64,000 nt of DNA from Bradyrhizobium betae (GCF_008932115.1 NZ_CP044543.1:4470501-4534500); one strand, 5' to 3'. Numbered from the stretch's first letter, positions 55,754-64,000 are shown. Program-made: numbers and translations. The notes: generated by a model not told the origin, from the letters alone.

Positions 55754-57375
55754 CACTGCGCTCCGACGTAGACGGCGGGAACGGACGTGTCGGAACGCGC
55801 GGCCAGCGACAGGATCGGATAGCCGTAGTTCGTGACCGTGAGCCCGATCATCAGCGCCACCCAGATCGCGAAGCTGTTGAGGGCCATAGGCACCGAACGG
55901 ACCTGATGGATGGGCACGCTGAAGCGATACGCGCCGGCATCGGTCGCGGGTCGACGCTGGGCCGCCGCCAGGATGTAGAGGAACAGCAACCCCGAGATCA
56001 GCAGGATGATCGCGCCGATCGCCGACAGAACGACCGAGAATGCCTGCGGAGCGATCGCGGGGTCGGCGTAGTCGTAGTAGGCCATCCGCCGCGGCATGCC
56101 GAGGATCCCGACCCAATGCCACGGGAAGGTTGTCACGATCATGCCGACGAACCAAAGCCATAGCTGGGTTCGAACCAGGCTCAGGCTGGGCAGCGAGCGG
56201 CCGGTCAGGTGCGGCCACAGGTCGAAGGCGATGGCGAAGTACATGATCACGATGGCCCCGCCGAAGATCAGGTGGAAGTGGCCGGTGATCCACTGCGTGT
56301 TGTGGATGGTGGTATCGAGCTGGTAGCTCATGTTGATGAGCCCGCCGGCGCCGCCGAAACCGAGCAGCACGAAGGAGAACGCCACCGCCAGCATGACGGG
56401 ATTGTCCCACGGCAACGCCCCGACCCAGCCGAACGGCCCCCTGCCGCCGCGGAGGCGAGCGGCGATCTCGACCGACGCGCAGATCGTGAACACGGTCAGC
56501 AGCGTCGGCAGCGCGACGAGGGCGGTGAAGGCGGAGTGGATGAACTTGAATCCGGCGCCGACCTGCGGATCCGCGAAGGTGTGGTGGATGCCGATCGGCA
56601 TCGCCACGACCAGGAACAGAATGAAGGCGATGCGCCCCATCGTGTCGCTGTAGAGGCGGCCGCCGATCGCGCGCGGCACGATGGTGTAGTAGGCGATGTA
56701 GGTCGGCATCAGCCAGAAATAGACGATGGCGTGGAGCGTCCAGGAGAAGAACACGCGGGCAAGTCCCGCGTCGATGGTGGTCCGCCAGCCGAGCGCCACC
56801 GGAATGATCTGCAGCAGCAGTTCGAGCGCGGCGCCGACCGCGGTCCAGGCCCAGAGGTAGGATCCGGCGACGTTGGCGAACATCGCGAGCGGCACGGGTT
56901 CGTCCGGATGGGTCCGCCGCCAGACGCGGAGGTTGACCGACATCAGCGCGACCCAGATCCAGGAGCCGACCACGACGAGAACGACGCCGATGTAGTAGAA
57001 GACATTGCCGATCAGGGGCGGATAGAAGGTGTAGAGCACCGAGGCGCGGCCGAGCGCGACCGGCACCATGGCCATGATCGCGCCCGCGACGATGAGCCAG
57101 AATCCCGCCCAGGCCCAGCGCACGCCGACCAGGGGCTGCTTCAGCGCGGACTCCGAGATGGCATAGCCGAAGCCCATCGCCACAAGCGTGGGGAAGACGT
57201 AGCCCATCACCGTGCCGTGCGCGGTCAGCGAACGGTAGTACCACTCCGGATTGCTGATCCAGGCCAGAAGCGGGCTGCGGACGAACATCTGCCAGGCGCC
57301 GAGAAAGAGAGCCAGCCCGAACACGACGAAGGCCAGCCGGAAATGGGCGAGGATGAGCTTCCTATTCACCAACAC
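55753..57375 (-). CDS. haem-copper oxidase subunit I, B-type (ba3-like)
   Basis: A 540-residue protein with about 13 helices. Low-spin haem His in LTAHGTVMGYV; CuB His and cross-link Tyr in WTLHAIVYFWL; CuB His pair in IGIHHTF; haem pair HFH in WITGHFHLIFGG. Presence of the Tyr argues for an oxygen reductase rather than a NO reductase. It reduces O2 to water at the inner membrane. GTG 57375 (or TTG/GTG just inside) starts within the subunit II gene end, an overlap of up to 14 bases. Confidence 0.88.
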   Translation of the reverse strand: MLVNRKLILAHFRLAFVVFGLALFLGAWQMFVRSPLLAWISNPEWYYRSLTAHGTVMGYVFPTLVAMGFGYAISESALKQPLVGVRWAWAGFWLIVAGAIMAMVPVALGRASVLYTFYPPLIGNVFYYIGVVLVVVGSWIWVALMSVNLRVWRRTHPDEPVPLAMFANVAGSYLWAWTAVGAALELLLQIIPVALGWRTTIDAGLARVFFSWTLHAIVYFWLMPTYIAYYTIVPRAIGGRLYSDTMGRIAFILFLVVAMPIGIHHTFADPQVGAGFKFIHSAFTALVALPTLLTVFTICASVEIAARLRGGRGPFGWVGALPWDNPVMLAVAFSFVLLGFGGAGGLINMSYQLDTTIHNTQWITGHFHLIFGGAIVIMYFAIAFDLWPHLTGRSLPSLSLVRTQLWLWFVGMIVTTFPWHWVGILGMPRRMAYYDYADPAIAPQAFSVVLSAIGAIILLISGLLFLYILAAAQRRPATDAGAYRFSVPIHQVRSVPMALNSFAIWVALMIGLTVTNYGYPILSLAARSDTSVPAVYVGAQ

Positions 57376-57925
57376 AGCTCAATCTCCCGCCGTTCTTCGC
57401 GCGCGATGCGAACTCCGCCTTGTCGATCACCTTGACCTTGCCCCACATCCCTTCGTGGCCGAAGCTGCAGAACTCCTGGCAGGGCATCAGGTGGTCGCCG
57501 GTCTTCTCGAAGCGCATGAGCTGCTCGGAGACATAGCCCGGCACCAGCATGGTGTTGACGTTCGTACCCTGAATCAGAATCCCGTGGACCACGTCGGCGC
57601 TGGTCGCCCGGAGCGTGATCGGGGTCTGCGCCGGCACCAGGAGGCACGCCGGCGTGAAGGAATATTGCTGGCCGATGGCCCGCACGGTCACCGCCCCGTT
57701 CGACTCCAATATGCTGCCCAGGTTGGATTCGACGAACTCGCCGGAGAGGTGCAGCCGGGTCGGATCGATCGTCTCCACGCGCGCCTGCGGCATGGTCGCC
57801 CGATGGATTCCGGCGAACGCCGCCAGCGCGGCCAGGATGACGATGACGGTCACGGACATCGTCGCCCAACGTTTCTCGACCCGCTCGGCGACTTCGGCGC
57901 CGTGATGGCCGTCCTGCGCCGTCAT
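57362..57925 (-). CDS. cytochrome c oxidase subunit II with CuA site
   Basis: A 187-residue protein. One membrane helix at about 24-42, then a cupredoxin domain. CuA ligands are His in DVVHGILIQG and the block CQEFCSFGHEGMWGK (Cys-x3-Cys-x3-His-x2-Met). It takes electrons from cytochrome c. It begins by overlapping the 59-residue gene (ATGA). Confidence 0.9.
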   Translation of the reverse strand: MTAQDGHHGAEVAERVEKRWATMSVTVIVILAALAAFAGIHRATMPQARVETIDPTRLHLSGEFVESNLGSILESNGAVTVRAIGQQYSFTPACLLVPAQTPITLRATSADVVHGILIQGTNVNTMLVPGYVSEQLMRFEKTGDHLMPCQEFCSFGHEGMWGKVKVIDKAEFASRAKNGGRLSCVGE

Positions 57926-58101
57926 TGCAGGGCTCCGCGCGGCAGGAAGACGAACAGGTAGAAGGCGAACCACATCGCAACGACCAGAGCGGTGGCTAAC
58001 CCGGCGACCATGAGAGCGCCGCCGGGACCGGCCGCCACGATTCGGTTGACGCGGTCGTCCGCCGTGTTCTCGACCTGCTCCGGAAGCTCCGAGTTGATCA
58101 T
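57922..58101 (-). CDS. small single-helix oxidase subunit (subunit IIa-like)
   Basis: A 59-residue protein. An acidic N-terminus (INSELPEQVENTADDRVNRI) is followed by one hydrophobic helix (GALMVAGLATALVVAMWFAF). It lies directly before and overlaps subunit II. Its size and topology match the extra single-helix subunit IIa known in Thermus ba3 oxidase; sequence similarity cannot be judged here. Confidence 0.7.
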   Translation of the reverse strand: MINSELPEQVENTADDRVNRIVAAGPGGALMVAGLATALVVAMWFAFYLFVFLPRGALQ

Positions 58102-58111
58102 CAGGTATGCC

Positions 58112-59374
58112 TCAGTTCAGGGGGGCCGAGCGCAGTTCGTTCGCCTCGCGCGCGCTCACGGGCGCTCCGCGATTGCCCCAGGCCGTGCGGATGTAGGTGA
58201 CGACGGCGGCCACCTCGTTGTCGGAGAGAAGGCCGGCGAACGGAGGCATGCCGTAGGGGCGGGGATTTCCCTCGGTGCTCGGTGGGTAGCCGCCGTTCAA
58301 CACCATCCGGATCGCGTTGACGGCCGATTCCATCTCGATCGACTGGTTGTTGGCGAGCGGCGGCCAGTGCGGCGGCTTGCCTTCGCCTTGCGCGCCGTGG
58401 CAGCTCGCGCAGCGGGCATCGTAGACCGTCTTGCCGAGGCTGATCAGGAGGCTGCTCTCGCTGGTCGGCAGAACGGCGGAATTCGCCTGCGGGCGAGAGG
58501 TCGGCTCCGCGATGCTTTTCAGATAGACCGCCATCGCCTGCGTGTCCTCGTCGGTCAGGTATTGCAGGCTGTTGTGGACGACCTCGGCCATCGGTCCGTA
58601 GACCACACCCCGCGCCGAGACCCCGGTCTTGAGAAGATCGGTGATGTCCTTGAGGCTCCAGTCGCCGAGGCCGGCCTCGCGGTTGGAGGTCAGCGAGGGC
58701 GCGTACCAGTTCTGCATCGGGATCAGCCCGCCCTTGAAGGCGTCGGCCTGGGACGTGCCGCCGAGTGCGTTGATCGGCGAATGGCACATGCCGCAATGAC
58801 CCAATCCTTCGACCAGATAGGCGCCGCGATTCCATTCGGCCGACTTGTTCGGGTCCGGCTTGTACTCGCCTTCGGAGAAGTAGAGCGTGCGCCAGCCGAG
58901 GATCAGCTGCCGATTGCTGTAGGGGAAGCGGAGTTCGTGATCCCGATTGCGTTGGCTGACCGGCGCAATGGACTTCAGATAGGCGAAGATCGCCGCGCTG
59001 TCGGCTTGGGTCACCTTGGTGTAGGAGGCGAATGGCATCGCCGGATACATCAGCCCACCGTCGGGAAAGCGGCCGGTATGCATGGCCTTGTAGAAATCCT
59101 CGGCGGTCCACTTGCCGATTCCCGTCTCGCGGTCCGGCGTGATGTTGGACGAAAAGAGAGTGCCGAACGGGGTCGGCATGGCACGCCCGCCTGAGAACGT
59201 GCGGCCCTCCGGCGCGGTATGGCAGGCGATGCAGTCGCCGGCGCGGGCGAGATACTCGCCGCGCTTGACGATATCGCTCCGGGGGAGCGCCGATTTCTGT
59301 TCCTGGGCCTGCACCACACCGCCCACCGCGACCGAAAGCAAGACCAGACCAAGGAATCGTGTGCGTGAGCGCAT
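58112..59374 (-). CDS. trihaem c-type cytochrome (AdhB/gluconate dehydrogenase subunit-like)
   Basis: A 420-residue exported protein. Signal residues 1-24; three haem motifs CIACH, CGMCH and CASCH; YLARAGDCIACHTAPEG and SSNITPDRETGIGKWT are typical of the cytochrome subunit of membrane alcohol or sugar dehydrogenases. No partner dehydrogenase is in the operon, so here it more likely feeds the downstream oxidase. It ends 11 bases from the small subunit gene. Confidence 0.88.
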   Translation of the reverse strand: MRSRTRFLGLVLLSVAVGGVVQAQEQKSALPRSDIVKRGEYLARAGDCIACHTAPEGRTFSGGRAMPTPFGTLFSSNITPDRETGIGKWTAEDFYKAMHTGRFPDGGLMYPAMPFASYTKVTQADSAAIFAYLKSIAPVSQRNRDHELRFPYSNRQLILGWRTLYFSEGEYKPDPNKSAEWNRGAYLVEGLGHCGMCHSPINALGGTSQADAFKGGLIPMQNWYAPSLTSNREAGLGDWSLKDITDLLKTGVSARGVVYGPMAEVVHNSLQYLTDEDTQAMAVYLKSIAEPTSRPQANSAVLPTSESSLLISLGKTVYDARCASCHGAQGEGKPPHWPPLANNQSIEMESAVNAIRMVLNGGYPPSTEGNPRPYGMPPFAGLLSDNEVAAVVTYIRTAWGNRGAPVSAREANELRSAPLN

Positions 59375-59384
59375 CGCCGCCTCC

Positions 59385-60104
59385 TCAATCCGGTTGGCTG
59401 CCGCAGGCGAACGGCAGCACGTAGGCGCCCTTGGGCGCAGGCGCGATGGCGATCGGGGCCGGGCGACTTGCGAGGTAGGCCGCGACGGCAGTGACGTCGG
59501 CTTCGGTGAGGCGCGCCGCGACCTGCTGCATGCAGTCCGGGGACCTGGCGGTCCTCGTGCCGTACCGCCAAGCGCCGAGCTGCGCGCTGATGTAGTTCGG
59601 ACGAAGCCCGAGAAGTCCGGGAATGCCTGGCTCCATGCCGGTGAGACCCGGACCGTGGCAGCTACCGCAGGCCGGGATCTGCCGGGCCGGATCGCCGCGA
59701 GTGACGAGAGACTGGCCCTGCTGCAGGACCTGCAGGCTGACGTCGCTCGCAGCGGGCGCGGGCAGCGGCGGATGCTGGTCGGCGAAGTAGTCGGCCATGT
59801 CCTGCAGGTACGGATCCCCTAGATACTCGAGCAGATAATTCATCGGCGGGTACTTCCGCCGGCCGTTCTTGAAGGCGAGAAGCTGGTTGTAGAGATAGCC
59901 GGCTGGTTTGCCAGCCAAGCGCGGGAAATAGACGTCGCTGGTGCCCTCGCCCTGTTTGCCGTGACACGGCGTGCACGCTTCCACACGTGCGGCCATGGTG
60001 TCCGGTGGTTGACCGGGATTTTGGGCTGAAGCGGGAAAAGCCTGGATGAAGAACCCCCACGCCAACCCGACGACGATCATTCGCGTTCGCACGCCGCACC
60101 CCAA
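59385..60104 (-). CDS. dihaem cytochrome c4-like, first gene of the oxidase operon
   Basis: A 239-residue exported protein. Haem motifs CTPCH and CGSCH; FPRLAGKPAGYLYNQLLAFK fits cytochrome c4. The signal peptide lies at about 9-28 (IVVGLAWGFFIQAFPASAQ), so ATG 60080 may be the true start. It heads the minus-strand operon that runs to 54938. A GTTCC-N7-GGAAC palindrome lies upstream at 60146-60162. Confidence 0.85.
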   Translation of the reverse strand: MGCGVRTRMIVVGLAWGFFIQAFPASAQNPGQPPDTMAARVEACTPCHGKQGEGTSDVYFPRLAGKPAGYLYNQLLAFKNGRRKYPPMNYLLEYLGDPYLQDMADYFADQHPPLPAPAASDVSLQVLQQGQSLVTRGDPARQIPACGSCHGPGLTGMEPGIPGLLGLRPNYISAQLGAWRYGTRTARSPDCMQQVAARLTEADVTAVAAYLASRPAPIAIAPAPKGAYVLPFACGSQPD

Positions 60105-60225
60105 TGCTGCGCAATGAGGAGGCTTAACCAGACTAGCTTGGATTTGTTCCTAATTCTGGAACTAACATGTCGAGATACGACGGTGAGGGAGTGATGAACT
60201 TCGTCAAAGAGAGGATTCCGCCGCT

Positions 60226-60539
60226 CTAGGTCTGCCCTAAGTTGGAGAGCGCGAAGGCGACGAGGAGGCCGACGACGAGCAGACCGGTCAGCTTCTGTTG
60301 GCCTTCGACGGCTTCGGGCACCATGGTGTTCACCGCCATCGTCAGGAGAGCGCCCGCAGCGACGGCGCTTGCGGCAGCCACGACTTGAGTAGAAGCGCCG
60401 CCCACGAAAGCTGCCCCCGCGACATGATCCCCGCGGTGACGTACCGAGGCAATCTGAGGACGAATGCGACGGCTGCGCCGAGGAGCAGCGATGAGGCACC
60501 AAGCAGCCCCCAAAGACCGGCGGTCAACCAGATAGGCAT
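60226..60539 (-). pseudogene. ZIP-family metal transporter, internal deletion
   Basis: In one frame, MPIWLTAGLWGLLGASSLLL and LRLPRYVTAGIM (60539 inward) form the N-terminal helix of a ZIP transporter. In another frame, AASAVAAGALLTMAVNTMVP followed by EAVEGQQKLTGLLVVGLLVA is its C-terminus. The middle, with the metal-binding helices, is gone and the frames do not join. Confidence 0.65.
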
Positions 60540-60641
60540 CGGAGCCCCTGGCGGGTGATCTCGCGCGCCTGAGGAGCGGGAGCGAGTAGAAACGGCTCGG
60601 CCCTGTCGCCCCGTCGATAAGCACCGCGCCGCAATGCCGGG

Positions 60642-60905
60642 TTACCGATCGCGACGCTCACGCTGCCGGAAGGGATCCGCAACATCGTCGTGGCCGGAGC
60701 GGCTACTAAAGAACATCAGTGCCATGAGTCCGCATCCGATGAGGAGCGAGAAGAAGGTGCCAAGCCCGAGAGCGATCCACCCGTGCTTGCCCATCTCGAC
60801 GCCGCTGCTGGCGCTCCAAACGGAGATTCCCCAGACGCCCGTTAGAATCAACACGGAGCCCAAAACCACCAGCAGAATGATTTGGCCTGCACTGAGGCTT
60901 CGCAT
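60642..60905 (-). CDS. small membrane protein (copy 2)
   Basis: An 87-residue protein, nearly identical to 47116-47379 from GVEMGKHGWIALGLGTFF on and similar before it (SLSAGQIILLVVLGSVLILT). Two membrane helices. Minus strand, divergent from the cassette at 61266. Function is unknown. Confidence 0.7.
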   Translation of the reverse strand: MRSLSAGQIILLVVLGSVLILTGVWGISVWSASSGVEMGKHGWIALGLGTFFSLLIGCGLMALMFFSSRSGHDDVADPFRQRERRDR

Positions 60906-61120
60906 GGTTGCGTCCTTTATCGTCCCCTGGGCCAGGTTCAACCGCCGAACGGGGAAGGGGGTCCCGCCGCGGTGCCGTGAAAAGCCGTAGGCGTAGGGAA
61001 CCGTAGGGTCGAACATTTGGGCCGGAACCCGGGTGTGCTGTCGCAGTCTTTGGAAAACCCGCATATGTCGTGTCCCGATAGATTCTTGAACCTTTATCGC
61101 GCCGCGGAATCTCGGTTTCT

Positions 61121-61134
61121 TTGCGACACCGCAA
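61121..61134 (+). promoter_or_regulatory. FixK2-like box (TTGC-N6-GCAA)
   Basis: TTGCGACACCGCAA lies inside a perfect 7-bp inverted repeat CTTTGCG-ACAC-CGCAAAG and matches the Bradyrhizobium FixK2 consensus TTG(A/C)-N6-(T/G)CAA. It is 132 bases before the gene at 61266, so it would suit control of that operon under low oxygen. Confidence 0.55.
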
Positions 61135-61265
61135 AGTTCTCGACGGCAGCTCCGGTACCCTTCCGATCATCGATCCAGACCAGTCCGGCACCACGCCCAT
61201 CCAGATTTGCGTGATCGCGACCTTTTCTATTCTGCGCCGGAAGGGAATGAGGAAACGAAACGATC

Positions 61266-62603
61266 ATGATCGGCGGCAGCATTTCCCGATGGACGATGAC
61301 CTACTTCGCAGCGGCGCTGATCTGGTTGTTGGCCGCGCTCGCGCTGATGGTCACGGGCATCGGACACCCCGCAGCAGATCTGGCTGCTCCCGATACGCTC
61401 GTTCTGGTGCATGTGGTCTGCATCGGCTGGCAGAGCCTCGCGATGTGCGGAGCGCTGTTCCAGTTCGTGCCGGTCCTCGTCGCGACGCCGCTGTTCCGTG
61501 AAGAATGGGCATTGCCCGCGCTGGGCTTTTTGACGGCGGGGCTGCTCTGCCTGCTCGCCGGTTTCATGGTCCTGGGCGGCCGACTGCCGTCCGCGCCGTG
61601 GCTGCTGCCGCTCGGGGCGGTGCTGCTGCTCGTCGGCTTCGGCCTCGTCGCGGTCGATCTCGCTTTGACGGCTTGGCGGCGACCGACAGGGCCGGCGCGG
61701 TTCGTCCTGGTCGGCCTGATCTCGCTTTGCACGACCGTTGCGTTCGGCGCGGTTTTCGCGTTCGCGCTGGCAGGATGGGCCGGCCGGTTCGGCGAGGCTG
61801 TCCTGGCGCGGGGCATCCCGTTGCACGCCATCGCGGGGCTCGGCGGCTGGCTGACGTTGACGGCCATGGGCGTCAGCTACCGATTGCTTTCCATGTTCAT
61901 GTTGGCGCCCGATGTCGAGGACCGCAAGAGCCGCCTCACGCTCGCCGCCGGCGCGCTCGCGGTCGCCACGACCGTCGACGGCGGAGCCGCGGCGATCGGC
62001 TTCCAACTGGGGCTGAATACCCTGCTCTCGATCGCCGCGCTTTTCGGCCTGGTTTGCGTCGGCCTCTACGGACGGGATCTTGCGGGCATCTTCCGCAGCC
62101 GCAAGCGGCGACATCTCGAACTCAACATGCGGATGGCGATGCTATCATTCGCAAGTCTGGCAGGAACCGGAATACTGGGAATAGCGCTCGTTGCGACGCG
62201 AACGCTGCCGCTGCATCTCGGCGCCTTCGCCTTCCTGGCGGCCTTCGGCTGGCTGTCGGGGCTGGTCCTGGCCAAGCTCTACAAGATCGTCGCGTTTCTC
62301 ACGTGGCTCGAGACCTATGGGCCCGTGATGGGACGCGCGCCGACCCCTCGCGTCCAGGACCTGGTCGCGGAAAGCAGGGCGACCAAGTGGTTCGCGATCT
62401 ACTACGTCTCCGTCTGGACGGGGACGCTCGCTCTGCTCGCGGCGGAGCCGGGCGCGTTCCGGATGGCCGCGGCCGCGATGACGGTCGGAGTGGTCGGGAT
62501 CGTCCACGAAATCATTCGAATCCGGCGTCTGGACGACGTCGCCTCGACGCTGCGCCTGCCGGCCGGCGCCGTCGCGCCGCACCTGCTGTTCGCCAAAACC
62601 TGA
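61266..62603 (+). CDS. polytopic membrane protein (NnrS / haem-copper subunit I-like), copy 2
   Basis: A 445-residue paralogue of 43434-44783 with the same start (SRWTMTYFAAAL), conserved histidines (VHVVCIGWQSLAMCGALFQ and PLHAIAGLGGWLTLTAMGVS) and the loop KLYKIVAFLTWLETYG plus PTPRVQDLVAES. About 12 helices. It heads a plus-strand operon with double DUF2249, DUF59 and ccoG. Confidence 0.7.
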   Translation: MIGGSISRWTMTYFAAALIWLLAALALMVTGIGHPAADLAAPDTLVLVHVVCIGWQSLAMCGALFQFVPVLVATPLFREEWALPALGFLTAGLLCLLAGFMVLGGRLPSAPWLLPLGAVLLLVGFGLVAVDLALTAWRRPTGPARFVLVGLISLCTTVAFGAVFAFALAGWAGRFGEAVLARGIPLHAIAGLGGWLTLTAMGVSYRLLSMFMLAPDVEDRKSRLTLAAGALAVATTVDGGAAAIGFQLGLNTLLSIAALFGLVCVGLYGRDLAGIFRSRKRRHLELNMRMAMLSFASLAGTGILGIALVATRTLPLHLGAFAFLAAFGWLSGLVLAKLYKIVAFLTWLETYGPVMGRAPTPRVQDLVAESRATKWFAIYYVSVWTGTLALLAAEPGAFRMAAAAMTVGVVGIVHEIIRIRRLDDVASTLRLPAGAVAPHLLFAKT

Positions 62604-62613
62604 GGAGACCGCA

Positions 62614-63123
62614 ATGACCGAGTATCTGGATGTCGATGCCCGTCCGATCCTGCGTGCCGGAGGCGAGCCGTTCTCCGTCATCATGGCCGCGGTCGGTCGT
62701 TTGCAGCAGGGGCAGGGTCTCCGCCTCTACGCGCCGTTCAAGCCGGTGCCTTTGTTCGGCGTCATGGCGGACAAGGGCTTCGCTCATTCGGCGAGCGAAC
62801 TCGAAGGGGGCGAATGGGAGGTGCTGTTCACGCCTGTCGGAGCCAAGCCGGACATCACATCGACTGCCGCCGGCGGCTCGCCCTTCGCGGCCTGGCCCGA
62901 GCCTGTCGTGGAGCTCGATAATCGCGACCTCGAGCCGCCCGAGCCCATGGTCCGGATCCTCGCCGCGGCGGAAAAGCTCGATCCCGGCGAAACTCTGACC
63001 TCGCTTTTGAGCCGGGAGCCGGTGTTTCTGTTTCCTCAGCTCGAGAAGCGGGGCTTTCGCTGGCTCGGTGGATTTCGCCCCGACGGTGCCACCTACGAAC
63101 TGACTGTGAGAGCGCCGTCATGA
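62614..63123 (+). CDS. double DUF2249 domain protein, copy 2
   Basis: A 169-residue paralogue of 42881-43408. Two DUF2249 units: LDVDARPILRAGGEPFSVIM and ELDNRDLEPPEPMVRILAAA, each ending in a GF-containing strand. Lies 10 bases after the membrane protein gene, and its stop overlaps the next start (ATGA). Confidence 0.85.
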   Translation: MTEYLDVDARPILRAGGEPFSVIMAAVGRLQQGQGLRLYAPFKPVPLFGVMADKGFAHSASELEGGEWEVLFTPVGAKPDITSTAAGGSPFAAWPEPVVELDNRDLEPPEPMVRILAAAEKLDPGETLTSLLSREPVFLFPQLEKRGFRWLGGFRPDGATYELTVRAPS

Positions 63124-63434
63124 GGGACCGATTGGACGAAGCCGTCCGCGACGCGCTGCGCGTCGTGATCGATCCCGAACTGGGCGAGAACATCGTCGAT
63201 CTCGGTTTCGTCTATGAGATCGCGGTCACCGATGGGGCGGTCCGCATCACGATGACGGCGACGACGCCGGGCTGTCCCGCGACGTCCTTCCTGAGGGAAG
63301 GAGCGCAGGCGGCGGCGTCGACCGTCCCAGGGGTGGTTTCCGTCGACGTGGCGATGACCTTCGAGCCGCCTTGGACTCCCGACATGATGGCACCGGCGGT
63401 CCGGGCCTCGCTCGGCTTCGCCGCGGTGAACTGA
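63120..63434 (+). CDS. MIP18/DUF59 family protein, copy 2
   Basis: A 104-residue paralogue of 42567-42884: LRVVIDPELGENIVDLGFVY, TATTPGCPATSFL and FEPPWTPDMM. Likely iron-sulfur cluster assembly or transfer. It overlaps the DUF2249 gene and lies 8 bases before ccoG, which itself codes for an iron-sulfur protein. Confidence 0.88.
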   Translation: MRDRLDEAVRDALRVVIDPELGENIVDLGFVYEIAVTDGAVRITMTATTPGCPATSFLREGAQAAASTVPGVVSVDVAMTFEPPWTPDMMAPAVRASLGFAAVN

Positions 63435-63442
63435 CGCTCGCC

Positions 63443-64000
63443 ATGGCCATCACCATCGAGATCGATCATGCGAAGACGCGGGCCAAGGCCGCGGCGGCAG
63501 CCGGCCTGCCCGTCGTGCCCCAAGCCGTCAAAGGTCCGATCCGCAGGCTCAAATGGGCCATTCTGCTGCTGACACTGTCGATCTACTACGTCACCCCGTT
63601 CCTTCGCTGGGATCGCGGACCTAACGCGCCCGACCAGGCGGTGCTGCTCGACTTCGCAAACGGGCGCCTCTACGCCTTCTTCGTCGAGATATGGCCTCAG
63701 GATCTCTATCTGGTGACGGGCCTCCTGGTGCTGGCCTCGACCATCCTGATCCTCACGAACGCGCTCGCGGGGCGTCTGTGGTGCGGGTTCGCGTGTCCAC
63801 AGACGGTGTGGACCGATCTGTTCCTGCTCGTCGAGCGTCTGATCGAAGGCGACAGGCGCCAGCGCCTCAAGAACATCGGAACGCCCCTCACGCCGAAGCG
63901 AGTCGTCCGGACCGCGGCGAAGCACGCGGCCTGGCTTCTGATCTCGTTGGCGACGGGCGGCACGCTGATTTTCTACTTCACCGACGCGCCGGATCTGCTG
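63443..64000 (+). CDS. ccoG: cbb3 oxidase accessory protein CcoG/FixG, partial
   Basis: The first 186 residues, open to the window edge. Membrane helices at about 37-55 and 85-103, and RLWCGFACPQTVWTDLFLLV, the CcoG/RdxA/FixG signature. CcoG is a membrane ferredoxin-like protein that helps copper delivery to cbb3 oxidase. fixHIS genes may follow outside the window. Confidence 0.9.
   Translation, partial: MAITIEIDHAKTRAKAAAAAGLPVVPQAVKGPIRRLKWAILLLTLSIYYVTPFLRWDRGPNAPDQAVLLDFANGRLYAFFVEIWPQDLYLVTGLLVLASTILILTNALAGRLWCGFACPQTVWTDLFLLVERLIEGDRRQRLKNIGTPLTPKRVVRTAAKHAAWLLISLATGGTLIFYFTDAPDLL

Noticed and set aside
60194..60207. TTGA-N6-TCAT, FixK-like box before the oxidase operon
   Set aside because: The second half lacks the required CAA, so it fails the FixK2 consensus.
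23164..64000. Search by eye for a second copy of the tRNA 3' end (att site), an integrase or a CRISPR array
   Set aside because: None was found; the island ends therefore stay undefined.

Overview
The window looks like part of a Bradyrhizobium-type (Nitrobacteraceae, Rhizobiales) chromosome. The evidence is high-GC coding on both strands, a Caulobacter-like flagellar block with FlbD and SciP, a PmtA-type lipid methyltransferase, and several families of dispersed palindromic repeats of the kind common in Bradyrhizobium genomes. This is an inference from gene content; no alignment was run.

Layout. From 1 to 4.4 kb: a partial TPR protein, a small membrane protein, a truncated copy of a cytochrome P450 gene, a TsdA-like dihaem cytochrome, and the intact P450. 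From 4.5 to 10 kb: a sulfonate uptake and desulfonation operon (two SsuA-like binding proteins, SsuD, SsuC, SsuB, and a flavin reductase). From 10 to 22.5 kb: an M20 peptidase, flagellar genes all on the minus strand (flbD, fliN, fliH, fliG, fliF, flgD, fliK) with sciP, then mnmA and pmtA on the plus strand. A tRNA-Met(CAU) at 23.09 kb is the last clear core feature.

From the tRNA to the end of the window everything looks accessory. 23.2-31.2 kb resembles an integrated element: a Lon-like AAA+ ATPase behind several small unknown proteins, a ribbon-helix-helix-like protein, and a 752-residue protein with primase-replicase-like motifs. A 30-bp near-palindrome and an 18-bp direct repeat lie beside it. 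31.3-38.2 kb holds a large DUF1998-type DEAD/DEAH helicase (DruE- or DrmA/DrmB-like) followed by an N6-adenine methylase reduced to fragments, which suggests a decayed anti-phage system.

From 38.3 kb onward the theme is nitrogen oxides and low-oxygen respiration. An NsrR regulator is flanked by two palindromes that fit NsrR operators. One lies between divergent genes (a DUF6522-like protein on one side; an unknown plus a DUF2249 protein on the other). The other lies upstream of a six-gene operon (ferredoxin, DUF2249, polytopic membrane protein, double DUF2249, MIP18/DUF59, helical protein). Next come a cytochrome c and a copper nitrite reductase that fuses a membrane anchor, a c-haem domain and an extra cupredoxin to an AniA-like NirK core. 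After a patch with DNA-repair-type genes, several broken, a minus-strand operon encodes three multihaem c-type cytochromes and a B-type (ba3-like) oxidase with a 59-residue single-helix subunit. The window ends with a second copy of the membrane protein/double DUF2249/DUF59 cassette behind a FixK2-like box and the start of ccoG/fixG.

Broken or truncated genes are common: the P450 copy, a frameshifted island gene, the methylase, a TolA-like gene, a DnaQ-like exonuclease and a ZIP transporter. No integrase, transposase, rRNA or CRISPR array was seen.
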